Numbered from the stretch's first letter, positions 40,646 to 59,900 are shown. The stretch: 64,000 bases of DNA from Enoplolaimus lenunculus (GCA_030248215.1 JASANG010002056.1:124001-188000); one strand, 5' to 3'. Program-made: numbers and translations. Notes: generated by a model from the sequence alone, not told the origin.

Positions 40646-41564
40646 ACACTAATTGTTGAGACAAATCCTTTTCTCTCATGCCACGGTCGATCGCAAGAAA
40701 GTTTTAGACATATTTATCTTACCCCGAAATATTAAATATTGGCTACGCTCCTGCTTTAGCATATTCTTGTTCCATGTGCGGTATTTTATTTTTTGATTCT
40801 GTCTTTCTAAGCTATAATGTGTAATCTCATGGCAGCAGGTATGACAATAATATTTATTGTTGATGGGCTCCGGATATTGGATGCTGGATAAATAACCGGT
40901 AAAAGAACTGTCGAATATCTGAATATTAAAAAATGTCAAAAATCTATTTTCAGGGGGCTGGTTACTCTTAAGCTTGTAGAAGTTCCCTTTCTCGTCCTTC
41001 GAGAAATGACAACAATCTTTGTTGAGCGAAAGCAAATTTAAATTTTCAGGGTCTACATAACTGGTTTAAATATTTATATAAAACAATCATGTAAACAGTT
41101 GCACTCGTTGGTTAGAAATTTTATGCTTGCCTTGTAATATTAAACTCGTGTTAAAAGATGAAATCACTGTGGGCGCAATGTCCAATTCAGAAACGTGGAT
41201 GCCTAAGAACAATTGTAGTGGTGGTTATAGTAGTAAACATGGCACTGGCGAAGCCTCAATGGACAGAAGAAAAAGTACGTCTTTGATTGTAGAGAACAAC
41301 GATTTGAGCAGCGAAAAATAGGAATTCGTGCCATAAGATTTGTTAATACCTAAAATGGTATTTTGCAAAATGTGGCTGTTTGAGAAAATTATTATGATTA
41401 AGCGACTTACCTTGCAAACTTTTGTAATGTCATATTTGTATACTTGTCGCTTTGCTGTTAACCAACAAAGGCTGTTTGGGAGGGCGCAACGATTTTTTGT
41501 GGCTTATTCTATCCCTGATACACACCATTTTTATTAAGTTGTTCATCAGTTGAACGGAATTTTT
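40646..41564. other. No supported gene
   Basis: A minus-strand open frame of 119 codons (40676-41035) includes CHTCCHE but no known domain. A plus-strand frame around 41340-41430 starts with several Met codons and meets a GTAATG; it was considered as a first exon for the QPCT gene downstream, without adequate support. Confidence 0.4.
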
Positions 41565-43164
41565 ACTGTATATATGAGCATATGCTTTAACTACTGCTAT
41601 ATATCACATGTTCGAGGTAGTGTGATTGGTAGCTCTACTGTATATATGAATATATGCTTTAACTACTGCGATATATCACATGTTCGAGGTTGTGTGATTG
41701 GTAGCTCTACTGTATATATGAATATATGCTTTAACTACTGCGATATATCACATGTTCGAGGTTGTGTGATTGGTAGCTCTACTGTATATATGAATATATG
41801 CTTTAACTACTGCGATATATCACATGTTCGAGGTTGTGTGATTGGTAGCTCTACTGTATATATGAATATATGCTTTAACTACTGCGATATATCACATGTT
41901 CGAGGTTGTGTGATTGGTAGCTCTACTGTATATATGAATATATGCTTTAACTACTGCGATATATCACATGTTCGAGGTTGTGTGATTGGTAGCTCTACTG
42001 TATATATGAATATATGCTTTAACTACTGCGATATATCACATGTTCGAGGTTGTGTGATTGGTAGCTCTACTGTATATATGAATATATGCTTTAACTACTG
42101 CGATATATCACATGTTCGAGGTTGTGTGATTGGTAGCTCTACTGTATATATGAATATATGCTTTAACTACTGCGATATATCACATGTTCGAGGTTGTGTG
42201 ATTGGTAGCTCTACTGTATATATGAATATATGCTTTAACTACTGCGATATATCACATGTTCGAGGTTGTGTGATTGGTAGCTCTACTGTATATATGAATA
42301 TATGCTTTAACTACTGCGATATATCACATGTTCGAGGTTGTGTGATTGGTAGCTCTACTGTATATATGAATATATGCTTTAACTACTGCGATATATCACA
42401 TGTTCGAGGTTGTGTGATTGGTAGCTCTACTGTTTTGATATATTCCTGTATATATGAATATATGCTTTAACTACTGCGATATATCACATGTTCGAGGTTG
42501 TGTGATTGGTAGCTCTACTGTATATATGAATATATGCTTTAACTACTGCGATATATCACATGTTCGAGGTTGTGTGATTGGTAGCTCTACTGTATATATG
42601 AATATATGCTTTAACTACTGCGATATATCACATGTTCGAGGTTGTGTGATTGGTAGCTCTACTGTATATATGAATATATGCTTTAACTACTGCGATATAT
42701 CACATGTTCGAGGTTGTGTGATTGCTAGCTCTACTGTATATATGAATATATGCTTTAACTACTGCGATATATCAGATGTTCGAGGTTGTGTGATTGCTAG
42801 CTCTACTGTATATATGAATATATGCTTTAACTACTGCGATATATCACATGTTCGAGGTTGTGTGATTGGTAGCTCTACTGTATATATAAATATATGCTTT
42901 AACTACTGCGATATATCACATGTTCGAGGTTGTGTGATTGGTAGCTCTACTGTATATATGAATATATGCTTTAACTACTGCGATATATCACATGTTCGAG
43001 GTTGTGTGATTGGTAGCTCTACTGTATATATGAATATATGCTTTAACTACTGCGATATATCACATGTTCGAGGTTGTGTGATTGGTAGCTCTACTGTATA
43101 TATGAATATATGCTTTAACTACTGCGATATATCACATGTTCGAGGTTGTGTGACTGGTAGCTCT
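41565..43164. repeat. 72-bp minisatellite, 22 units
   Basis: Twelve exact-length units (41565-42428), one unit carrying a 16-bp insertion just after its start (42429-42516), then nine more (42517-43164). The unit runs ACTGTATATATGAATATATG ... TGTGATTGGTAGCTCT. The first unit is the most diverged. Units 16 and 17 share ATTGCTAGC instead of ATTGGTAGC. The period is a multiple of three, so one plus-strand frame stays open as a 24-residue repeat (306 + 239 codons, the insertion shifting frame). It has no domain or splice evidence. It ends about 310 bp before the first recognised QPCT exon. Confidence 0.97.
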
Positions 43165-43475
43165 GTGTATTAACAATTATGAAATGAGATAGATTACAAG
43201 ACCGAAGGTCGTACACTACTGAAATTGATATATCTTCGCTATCAGGGTCATATCCAAAGGTAGAGAAAGAGGTTTTAAGTTTCCTCGCGACATTTCTGCT
43301 GAGACACGAAAAACAGTTTGAACAGCTATAGAATAATCTTATCGATCCTAGAGATTGAAAACGTGTCTTTCTACACAAAGTTGCACCGTCCCAGCAGATT
43401 TGGCTACGTAAAGCCGGCGATTCTTATGAGGAAAATCGTTGTAACTCCGCGGAAATATAGACGGGTTTGCTTCAG

Positions 43476-49822
<6,347 letters not shown>

Positions 49823-49960
49823 ATTGCTTAAAATAGTAACTATTTCAACTTAGCGTCGCAATTGGACGGGAGCGACATGGGCTGATTAATTAGATATTTG
49901 TTAGTATCCCGACAAATATCCTTCCACGAACATTGACAAAAAATATTAAAATTTGTTTCG

Positions 49961-50113
49961 GCAGACCCGTAGACAGCCCACCTTGCTAGCTGGGCAAAAA
50001 AACTTTCGGGAGGGGCATACAAGGATTTTCGTTGAGTGACAGGTAAATTTAAAATTATTCTAGGGGGCCAAAATTTTTCAAAGTGGGATTGCGCCCCCCT
50101 TTGGCTACGGGCC
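49961..50113. mobile_element. GTAGCCA/TGGCTAC-terminus MITE
   Basis: GACCCGTAGACAGCCCACCTTG at the left, CCCCTTTGGCTACGGGCC at the right. The interior AAAATTTTTCAAAG is shared with the family. Directly followed by a TTAGGC-hexamer region. Confidence 0.65.
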
Positions 50114-50119
50114 GGGGTT

Positions 50120-50310
50120 TACACCAATGTTTAGGCCTGGGGTAAACTTGGGCGTCTAGCAGTCCTAAGCCTAAGCCGAATCGTTGCAAAAGCGTATTCC
50201 TAAGCCTAAGCCAAAGCCTAAGCCTAAGTCTAAGCAAAAAATGTAGTCTAGAATGTAAGCCTACGCTATTACAGACCCACCACAAACCGGGACGGCCCTT
50301 AATGTAACAT
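50120..50310. repeat. Diverged TTAGGC-armed element
   Basis: GTCCTAAGCCTAAGCCGAATC, ATTCCTAAGCCTAAGCC and AAGCCTAAGCCTAAGTC runs, ending GGGACGGCCCTTAATGTAACATG, a changed form of the family terminus. Left end unclear. Confidence 0.55.
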
Positions 50311-51147
50311 GAGCCGAATTAACAATAAACGGTAATGTTGAGGACATCTGCCTTTTGGCAAATTAACACCAGCGTGGGGAAAATAATTAAACACCATTAA
50401 TTAACAAATGGTTGCAATCGCTGTGGTGCCAAACTTACTTTGTCGCTAATCTCGTAGCGAATAAATCAAATTGTTTTAATAATTAGGAATATGAACAGAG
50501 TGTAAGAATTAGATTTGCTGTCGCATAGCCGAGCAACAGTAAAAAATAATTAAACTAAGTTCAAGCCTTACTGTAACGATATATCTGAATCTGCACAAGC
50601 CTAAGTCTAAGCAAAATAACTTGCCCAACGCTTAAACGTGCTCTTTGACAGTCAATTATAAACCCGATACATCGTTCAAATTGACATGGGTTGCTTATTG
50701 TAAGAGTTTAAAACATTTTATTTTCGAAAAAGGCTTTGTATTGACGCGATGGAAACTGTAGTTTAAACCTAAAAAATATATACGTACGGGAGTATATACA
50801 CTGCTTAGTGCTTATTTATTTTGAACACGGCCTGGAAGCCGTGTCTTTTAAAAGTACTTTGATTCTCGGGTAAAGAATTATTGACATCTTTTAGATTTTT
50901 AATATCCGACCATGTGGCGTTTGTTTAGCATTCTAACAAAGCCATTTGGAATAAAGAATTGTTTTTACGGTTTTTAGTAAAAAATTGCCGTTCACAATTT
51001 GTTCCTGAGGAATAGCACACCCAGTTTTATCCCCCAGTCACACCCTGATTTTGAAATCTTATTTTTGATTTTCAGGAAGAAAAAGTTTTGCTTAATTTGC
51101 ATGTATAACTACAATACTAAGTAGACAAATAATGGTTTTTTCTGTTA
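50311..51147. other. No gene or repeat recognised
   Basis: AT-rich; only short open frames. Confidence 0.45.
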
Positions 51148-51765
51148 TCCCCCCAGCCCGCATTTGCCCAAAAATGGTTTGATTTTGCAAATTTATGCAT
51201 GTTTGAGCTTCTTATGACCTCTTCTGATCATTTCTCGCACAAAATTTGAACTTTTGAAAAATTCGATTTTTATGGTCACAAAGTCCCCTAGGGACCCCGG
51301 ACCCAAAAAATTTTTCTGTTAATAGTTTGGCAAGTTTTATATATCGCTTGATGACGCTTGCGGAGCTGAGTCGAATGGTGTTGAATTTTTTTGCAATCAG
51401 ACTATTGGTTAACGAATTATGGTCAAATAACTGATTTTTGCAATCAGACTATTGGTTAACGAATTATGGTCAAATAACTGATTTGGCACGGACCCAAATC
51501 GTTTGCCGCAAGCCTAATCAGTTATTTGACAATAACTTGTTAACCAATGGTCTCGTTGCAAAAACTTCAACACCATTGAACTTATCTCCGCAAGCTGTAT
51601 CGAGCGGTATATAATTTGTCAAACTTTTGGACAAAAAACTTTTTGGGTCCCTAGGGGGTAAGTCGTTGGGCCCTTAAAAATCGAATTTTTCACAAATTCA
51701 AATTAGGCGTGGGATGAGCAAGGGTAAAATCGAACTGTTTTGGGTAAAGGCGGGTTGATAACGGA
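51148..51765. mobile_element. Large foldback element (~615 bp), copy 2
   Basis: Left TTATCCCCCCAGCCCGCATT, right TGGGTAAAGGCGGGTTGATAA. Both arms hold GAGCTTCTTATGACC- and TCAAATAACTGATTTGG-type blocks, inverted. An exact ~50-bp tandem duplication lies in the left arm next to the centre (51381-51482, TTTTTGCAATCAGACTATTG...). Sister to 35795-36290. Confidence 0.75.
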
Positions 51766-51834
51766 AAAAACCAAGAATTAGTAGGATACCGTCCTCACTA
51801 AGCGTTATGTAAAATGACACAACAGTATATTTTC

Positions 51835-51985
51835 GGCAGCCGCTGTAGTGCAGTGGGTTAGGAGGTTGTCTCGCTTATTAACCATACAATAGGGTGAAGG
51901 ATCGATACCTGCACCGAATTTACATTTACAAAAGCGGCGGTGTTTTCCCGAGTGACCAGCTTTTTTAAGTTTACTTAGTTAAAAA
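51835..51985 (+). mobile_element. tRNA-derived SINE, second family
   Basis: TGTAGTGCAGTGGGTTAGGAG (A-box-like) and GTGAAGGATCGATACCTG (B-box-like) are spaced as in a tRNA, followed by a non-tRNA tail. Different head from 30087-30210. Confidence 0.6.
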
Positions 51986-52464
51986 TGTTAACTTTCTGCT
52001 AGCTTTAAATGGGTCAGAACCAACTTTTTATATATTTATGTGCTAAGTCAACAAATATTGACGTTTGGGTTTTTGCGATTGTGCAGTCGTATGGTGTGAA
52101 TTTTAGCTTACAAAATCAGCTGCTTCAAAACACATCTATTATATTTCTGATTTTTGTGATATATTCCGCGTGTAGAATTTACAACTAAATCCAGTGCAGA
52201 AGAGGGTAGTGGTGGGGCTCCCTCAAAGGACCCCCAACGCACAGGCCGATACAAAATTTATCAATGCAGGATTCGCAGTCGTCAGAGTCCTCCCTCTGAG
52301 TTTAGCTGTGACAACCGATTTACAGCTTCCCAAAAAGTAGAAGGTGAAGGTGAATCGCAACTCATTTAATATAGAAGTTAAACAATTTCGTATTGTTGCG
52401 AACACGGTGTAACCGAATATTCGTTTTTGTTTAATACGTTGCGGGTAAAATCGGTGTCCGTTAT

Positions 52465-52620
52465 GGCCCATGTTACTTTAAGGGGCGTCCAGGTTTTTGG
52501 TAGGTCTATAAAAGAGGTTTAGATTCTAGATAACTTTTTTTGCTTAGGCTTAGGAACATATTCTTGCAACGCTTAGACTTAGGCTTAGGCTTAGGAACAC
52601 GCACAACTTACTGTTAAATA
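52465..52620. repeat. TTAGGC-armed element, left part only
   Basis: GGCCCATGTTACTTTAAGGGG then GCTTAGGCTTAGGAACATATTC and TTAGGCTTAGGCTTAGGAAC. No right terminus is seen. Confidence 0.55.
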
Positions 52621-52779
52621 ACGGAAATTCTGTTATTTTTTACGCTCAAATTTAGTCAAAATGTCAGGTTCTGGCAATTCTGCATTATAGAGAACCTGTA
52701 ATTATTCGAAATGAAATAAAATTACGAAATTTATACAGAAATCTCAAATATTTCGGCCAATATTTTACAACAAATAACA

Positions 52780-52858
52780 CTACCCCCACACCCCAAAACC
52801 CCTACCCCAACCCCCCCCCCATCCCCCCCCCCCCCCCCCAAAAAAAAAAAAAAAAAGG
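52780..52858. repeat. Poly-C / poly-A low-complexity tract
   Basis: CCCCAAAACCCC-type text followed by long C runs (52808-52840) and then an A run (52841-52856). Could form G-quadruplex on the minus strand; a sequencing-error hotspot as well. Confidence 0.9.
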
Positions 52859-53560
52859 TATAAAACGAAGCTACAAAAAGAAATCTTTTTAAATCGTTCA
52901 GTACATTAGTAGGGCGATGCCGCGGTTACCACCTCAATTCTTCTTAGGGTGTCGTGCATCTGGTGCATTCTCGGTCATGCAATTTAATAAAATTTTGCGC
53001 AGTCGGCGCGTTTCAAGTTCAATATTTTATGTTATTCACGCTTATTTGGCCTCACTAGCAAATTTCCATCTGCCATTTTATATTGCGCTCAGGCGCAATG
53101 TCCTTTAATACTAGTAAATATTTATCACAACACGTCACGATGACAAAAATTAAACGACATCGATTTGCATTCAACGGAAACTGAAACACCAATCAGATTA
53201 CACTTTCAACTTTCACTATAGTGTTGTTGAGATGCAATAATTTAAATATAGGCGGACTTTTTATGGATTCAAAATTGCTGTACGCAATGAGTCGGAGTAA
53301 CAGGTATTGGGAAATAATTCATGCTGATTAGTGCTTGATAAGTGTTGAATTGTTAGCCAGTACTTGCGGCACGTCATTATCCTCTCGTTGTCTTGGCTCT
53401 ATACTCGTCACACAAAATAATAAAGTAGATTTTTTTAATTTCTAAGAATGAATGATACCTAATCTTTCATTTGAACTGAACATATTCAAATAAAGAAAAT
53501 TCTTTTCAAATAATTGTATTCACAAATTCAAGACCGAAAAAATGGATTTAAAACACCACC
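52859..53560. other. No gene recognised
   Basis: Short open frame 52917-53108 has no domain. AT-rich elsewhere. Confidence 0.4.
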
Positions 53561-53562
53561 TG

Positions 53563-53640
53563 TAGCAGGAGTCGAACCCACGCTATCCAGTAGGGAATTC
53601 ATCTGAACACACTGCGCCATATGGTTACTGCTGGAATGTG
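53563..53640 (-). mobile_element. tRNA-like SINE head
   Basis: On the minus strand, ATATGGCGCAGTGTGTTCAG (A-box-like) and GTGGGTTCGACTCC (B-box) appear at tRNA-like spacing. No complete acceptor stem forms, so this is a SINE or decayed tRNA rather than a tRNA gene. Confidence 0.5.
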
Positions 53641-53947
53641 TTAATGTTTGCGTCACATAGTCTAAGGTGCGTAAAATTGACTATAATTTCACGAGATGCG
53701 CAATGTGCGTATCAAATGTTATGCAAATTAGTGACACCCCTTACCACATGGAGATCAAAAATAGGAATGTTGTTTTTCGAGCGGATCATGGTACGAAAAT
53801 ATGAGAGGCTTTTTGTCCGAAATTAATACCTAAGCTCCAATTCTTGCCATGAAAATTCTGCAGCAAAATTATATTGAAGATAGCTAGCCTTAAACCATGA
53901 AAAATGGTTACAGAGCGAGATATTCAAGGAAAACAGATTGCAAAATC

Positions 53948-54137
53948 GGCCCATCTATAGAACAGGGCCGGAACGTTTCCGTCGGGGCTATAATAGAGTA
54001 AGCTTAAGCTTTATACTATTTTTTTGCTTTAGGCTTTGGCTTAGGCTTAGGCTTAGGCATAGGCTCATTCTTACGCTTAGGCTTAGGCTTAGGAATATGC
54101 TTATACTGCTGTTCCGGCCCTGTTCTATACATTGGTC
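53948..54137. mobile_element. TTAGGC-hexamer hAT MITE, near-perfect target duplication
   Basis: Starts GGCCCATCTATAGAACAGGG, ends CCCTGTTCTATACATTGGTC. Flanks GCAAAATC (53940-53947) and GTAAAATC (54138-54145) match at 7 of 8. Inside are two TTAGGC runs (54037-54060, 54077-54094). Confidence 0.8.
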
Positions 54138-54145
54138 GTAAAATC

Positions 54146-55384
54146 CATACCCCGGAAATTTCGCTCATTTTAAGGAGACGGCTTCCAGGCCGTCTCAACT
54201 ACCTGTTGATGGAGAAAATTAAAATGCATACCGAATACCACCGACCTTTAAGTCAAAAGTACAAAACCTAAAGCAAAATCATGACTAAAGTTGGATTTTG
54301 ACTCAAGTTATGTTTCGGCAACACAGCAAATGGGTCAGATATAAGTACTAAAACATTTACTGTAACAAAGATTTTAGTCAAGAGTAATAAAACCCGGACC
54401 GGGAGGTTTGGGATCAGCAGCTAGAGACAGATTTGGAATTTTTCTTAACGAATGTCAGAAGCTGAACTCAGACTCGGTATAGAGATTATACCCATACCTA
54501 GAATTTTTCCTATTCTTTGTTTTACGAGATTAAAGTCTTTATATTTAGTTTGGAACACAAAAATGACATCAAGAATTTGGTAGGATTTTTTAGCACTTTT
54601 GAGCAAATGTGAGGCACCTTGAGGGTAATCAAGAATACTATCGGCAGATCGTCTATCTAAAATTCATTTTTTATATAAGTTCAAGGGAAAGTACATCGCT
54701 AGGTGAACTAAACAACCGCGAGTTAAGAATAGCTTAGCAAAATGAACTATGTTTATTGGCGGAGTAAGTGGGCTGGGGGCCACCGCGCACCGAATAAATG
54801 AAGTTATATGGGAATCTCACACATTTGGACGGATTATTATCTTGATGATTTAGGATCATAATTAATCCCAATAATTTTTAAAAATTGCAACAAGGTATGA
54901 GCGTCGAAAAACAAGCAAAATTCATCAGCATGTAATATGTTTATATGTCACTTCAATTTTAGCCTTCCCGATTCAAAATTTCGGTTTGTTTGCGACTTAC
55001 TGGTGTACTTTTTTCAAAACTGATTTCCAGAGTCCGATTCTGAATATTCAACTGCTAAAATTTGACATTGATAAAACGAAGTATGTTGTCGCATTGGTTG
55101 ATGCAAACTGGAACTAAATCATTTAACATCAATTCATTGCCAAAGGTGGAAAAGAATATTAGTTGTTTTAATTTTTGTTTTAGAATAAAGTAATCGTGCA
55201 ACTAAATATAAATGTAATGCCTGTAAATACTGGCAAATATATTCCTAATGATGATTTTAAAGAATACATGTCTGAAAGGTTAGTGTTTGTCATTTGCGAA
55301 TGAGAAGTGTGCATCATAGTTGCACCTGTGTGTGTAAGCATGTTAGCATCCCCCTTTACTTCTTCGTGTGCTTGTGCTAGGGTG
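54146..55384. other. No gene recognised
   Basis: AT-rich, only short open frames on either strand. TCCCAGGCCGTCTC-like text (54180-54200) recalls 50830 (GCCTGGAAGCCGTGTC), perhaps a small repeat. Confidence 0.4.
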
Positions 55385-55762
55385 CAACCATAATTTTGTT
55401 TCCGATTCAAATTCGCGGAACTGGAACTGAAACCGTTGTTTTATTTGCATTTATGTGCAAAATTAGACTAGTCCTTTTAAGCGTCATAAACTCATAACAA
55501 TAGTTGTTCTTCTTATCAACTCTGAGTGCACATTTCTGTATTCGGCACGGAAATTATTATAGAAGCATGTATAACATGCTTACTACAACAAATATATTGA
55601 TCTGGCGATTATTGCATCTCAACAACAATAGTAACTTGAAAGTGTAATCTGATTGGAGTTTCAGTTTTATCCACTTTGAAAGGTTTTTATCCCGATTTCT
55701 TCATTAATTACCGATCTCGATTATGGTATAATTGTATATTCAGTTCCGTTCGGCACCCTGCT
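55385..55762. mobile_element. Hexamer-armed hAT-like element (TTCCGATTC type)
   Basis: Left TAGGGTGCAACCATAATTTTG, right TTCCGTTCGGCACCCTG. Arms contain TTCCGATTCAAATTCGCGG and GGAACTGGAACTGAAACCG. Flanks do not show a clear 8-bp duplication. Confidence 0.6.
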
Positions 55763-55783
55763 TCGTTTGTTGGTATATATAAT

Positions 55784-56374
55784 GCAGGTCCCACCGTAAT
55801 TCGTGTTCCGGCATCGAAGCAGTAGAAACCGGGATTTTTGCGGTTTTGTGGCGAATATTGAAGATCAGCCTAAAATATAAAAATTTATTTCACAATATAC
55901 CGAAACTTAACTTCTTTTCACAACTTGTGTTTCGTCTGCATATTGCTCACATCTCTGATTGCTTAGTTGGCTCATTTTTTAGAACTGGAAAACGGTGCAA
56001 AGCGGAACTGGATTATACCGGAGTCGGAATCGGAACAACAAATTTATGTCGGAATTATAAATAAGTATAATATTGGTTAAGTGTGTCTGTTGGCTGGCAA
56101 CAGTTATCACAAACATTGCATAAATAAATTGCCAATCATTTCTTGGCTCTGTAAAGCTAAATTACAATCAATTATTGATAAGTAAACTTATCGAAAACAA
56201 TTAAATAGATAAATGATGCAGAATTTGTTATACAACATACCATAACAAGCAGGCCTAAAATTAAAATGCGGAAATTTCGATTCCGATTGATTGTGCAATC
56301 GGGGTCGGAATCGTAATCGGAACTCGTTTTGAATCGGAATTCTAATCGGAATCGGAATTCCGATTGCACCCTGC
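55784..56374. mobile_element. GGAATC-hexamer hAT-like element(s)
   Basis: The right end GGAATTCCGATTGCACCCTG is clear (to 56374). The left could be GCAGGTCCCACCGTAATTCG at 55784. The interior holds GGAGTCGGAATCGGAAC and GGGGTCGGAATCGTAATCGG, plus the core AATCAATTATTGATAAGT shared with 26500-26742. May be two overlapping elements. Confidence 0.5.
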
Positions 56375-56937
56375 TGGAAAAATTGGCTTGTTGAAACAAT
56401 AAACAGGCAGTAAACAAAAACCGTATTTTATTTTATGTTATAGTAAATTAGTAATTTTTTCGGCGACGCACTATATATGAAATTCTTGTCTCGCTTCCTG
56501 CAAAATAAATTAGTTCACTGGAACTCTGAATAATGTATATTGTATCGTAATGGCACAGCACTGTATGGTTGCTGGCAGTTTACGTACGTTCGGTATGCGG
56601 GCCGTACGGCGGCGGAAGAGGGTTCGTTCGATTTTTTTAGACCATGAGTTAAAAACCTACTCCGCAACCGCTTTTCCAGCTATTTGTCAGAAAAGGTTCG
56701 GCATACCATTCTTTTCTACTTAGATTTCTAGTTATAAAATTGTTGCTGGTTCCCTACTCACATGCAGCGTTGGGCAACCCCATAACTTATTACGCCCTTC
56801 GTGATGAGTGTTCCTTATCATTTTATCGTTTTCAAAAGTACGTGCATTTTTAGTTTTTGAAGTAATGGGAATGTAGTAAACTTTAAAATTGCTGTGTGTA
56901 GTGTTTGTTTTATCACACATTCAAGACACGTCACCAG

Positions 56938-59900
56938 AGGTTAGAAATTTTGCGCTTGTTTTTAACGAGTTTAAGTGATGAATCTAGTGATACCCGCCGA
57001 AAGACGTATCGTTTTAATGAAGAATTGGACATCAAGTTCGGCTTTTCCATTCATGAAGAAACGAGAGAACGTGTTGGCTGGATGATTAATATGCATTCGG
57101 TAGAAATTAGAAATGTTGTTCAGGGATGGGAGCCTCAATGAAGAAGTAGAGCGAAACAGTCGTAAATTCTTTGAGACTGACAATTGAGACATTTTTGAGG
57201 GTCAGGAATTTTTTGCACCAATACCGAAACATTTGAGAAAAATTCTAAATGACGAAATTTGAAGGTTCTATTTCGATTCTAAAAACATGAATAAAATAAG
57301 ATTGAGAAAGAAAACAAGGAAATTTGGACAAAATATACATATGACAACAATCACATATCAGCGAAACAGACCGATATTATATCGCACAATAAAAATTGTA
57401 GGGATGTGCCGATACCAAAATTTTTGCCGATGCCGATTCCGACCTAAGTACACCATGCTTAATAAACAGATAGGATACTACGTTACGTCATTATATGAGA
57501 CTTAGACCCTAACCATCAGAAACGATTATAATTTTAGATGAACGATTATAATTTTAGATGAACGCTTCATTTCAAGTAATTTTTTCAAACACAAACGCAA
57601 GAAAGATATCAGTTTTCCTGACCGGATACACTGAAATGCCCCCAAAATGAAATTGATAGCATTAAAAGTGACTATTATGTGGAAAAGGTATCGGCGAAGA
57701 ATCGGCAATTTTTTTGCAGTGCCGATGCCGATACTCACGAAAACTTTTAATCGACACATTCCTAAAAAATTGCACTGTCGCAGCAGAAATTATATATACG
57801 TATTGTATTAGTGATACTGCCTGGCTTAACATCAGGATTTTTCACTAAAAAGCAATATTTAAAATTTTATAATTTTTGAAAATACGAACTGCCAGATAGA
57901 TAGGTAGTAAAGTTTTTAAAAGTTCACTAAGATTCTGTTAAGCACAGACTAAAATTAGCACATAGTTCCGTTCAATTAATAATTTTTGCACAAAACAGAA
58001 TTTAGTGTATCAGAGTTCTCTTTTAAGAACAAAGCTTTTCACAATCTTGCTGCTTTAAGTCTATTTCGCAAGTCGCTATACAACCCCAATTTTCGTATAA
58101 CAATAATATATACTGGTCAAAGTGTTTGCAACATTTGCAATCCCGACCTCTTATAGAGCAGTATGTTAATGTTTAATGTTCTTGCAGTTTTATGCTCTAT
58201 CCAATTGCAACTTAAAATTTTAATCGTATTATGGGTCGGATGGAGGAAACGGAATCCGTTGTCTCACCTAACTCCGTGCTGCACAACACACGTCTCAAAC
58301 CAAAACTTTTTACTTGAAACAAAAAATTGCAGACTGCAGGAAACATAAAACCAGGGAGAACATGTTGCAACAAAAAATAAACTTCTATTTGGAAGCTTGT
58401 ATCTCAGCAAAAATTGTGCAAACTAATTTTCATAACACCCACGTAAATAAAAAGCAGCTGGACTGCTGCCCAAAATATGTATGTGGGGAGTTCCAACTTT
58501 TAAAATATAGGTAGATTAATAAAACAATTTACCGCAATTGGCAATCCTTCCTGGAATCAATACCGATGTATCAGTGTCTAAGTATGAGATTGTTGGAAAG
58601 CTGAGACTGAGACTACGCGGATGTCAGGAATTTTCGAGACTTAAAACTGACACTGAGACTCCCATCCCAGATGTTGTTAAGCTATTTAGTATGTATTGCT
58701 CTATATTTTTGATGTAAATGTAAAATACTTCAATGCATAAATCATTAATGAGTATTGCTTACGCACAGTCACCGGCAGAAATTCCGTCTGCGTTAAAAGT
58801 GTTATATACGTACTAAGACTAAATTAGTGTAGAAAAGCTCCAATTATGTGTACTAAACACTATATCGTCACAAACTGAATAGTAGGCATCAAGAAAGCGC
58901 TGTTCATACAGCGTTGATTACGAATGTTTGCAGGGTGAAACAATGAACCAGGACAAACGACTGGTTGATGCGGTGCATTATTACTTTATTGAAGAAGATG
59001 GAACCAGATTTAAGGTATATAAAACTTTTCTCGCAAAAGTTTTTCACGGGAAGCACCCCCTGCAAAAGTTGAGCCCAATCGCTCTTCTATAAAGGTTAAA
59101 GATGCGCATAAATAACCTGTCTCCGGTAGGTTTATACCGGATACGGATATTGGTTCTTGCCTGATATTAAATCGGAACCGGATATCCCGTCGCACCCTAA
59201 AAAAATTCCCGTTCCTGAATTCCACAATGCCGAAACAGGAATTCTGGTGAAACCCTTTAAATCTACCAGATTTCGATTATTTACGGCAGTGGTCCGAATT
59301 TTATAAAACTGCTTTTCACCAGTGACCGTCGAAGTAAAAATAAAAAACTGCAAGCTAACGTACATAATTCTAATTCACAAAACAAATACTTTTGCGGTAC
59401 TCAAATAATTCTAACAGTGCACGAGTTAATCTTTTATATCCGGTTCCCGTAAAAAATTCACTATCCGGTTCCGGTATTTGTTAAATTAATATCCAATCGG
59501 ACCATGGTTAATATCCATTTTTTCGACCTTGGGTATATACTAACACATTTTGTTAACTCGACATTTCTCCCCATATTGGGCACGGTTGCTTGAGAATTTA
59601 TGAATCAAGTATGGTGTTCATTTCAGGTTGCGCTGCCGTTTAAGCCATATTTTTATGTTGCTACAAAGCTCGGAACGGAACAAGAAGTCGCGGCGTACTT
59701 GGCAAAGCGTTTCCTTGGTACTGTATTTTCTGTCGAACCGGTTCATAAAGAAGATCTAGATTTGGTCTGTTTGGTTTGATAAATATAGATAATATTAGCT
59801 CACTTTTCAACAGGCGAAAATTTCGGCCTAGAGACACAAACCGGGCTTTTTGGTATAAATGGGAGTCTCAGCCTTGCTAGTTCTCGGTGCTCCGTTGCGC

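Noticed and set aside
40676-41035. 119-codon minus-strand open frame with a CHTCCHE motif
   Set aside because: One Cys/His cluster is not enough for a zinc-binding domain; no second pair or homologue recognised.
41565-43164. CRISPR array
   Set aside because: Units are contiguous with no unique spacers, and the window is clearly eukaryotic.
41550-43173. Two long open frames (306 and 239 codons) as a repeat protein gene
   Set aside because: They are the direct result of a 72-bp tandem repeat whose period is a multiple of three; no domain, splice or start evidence.
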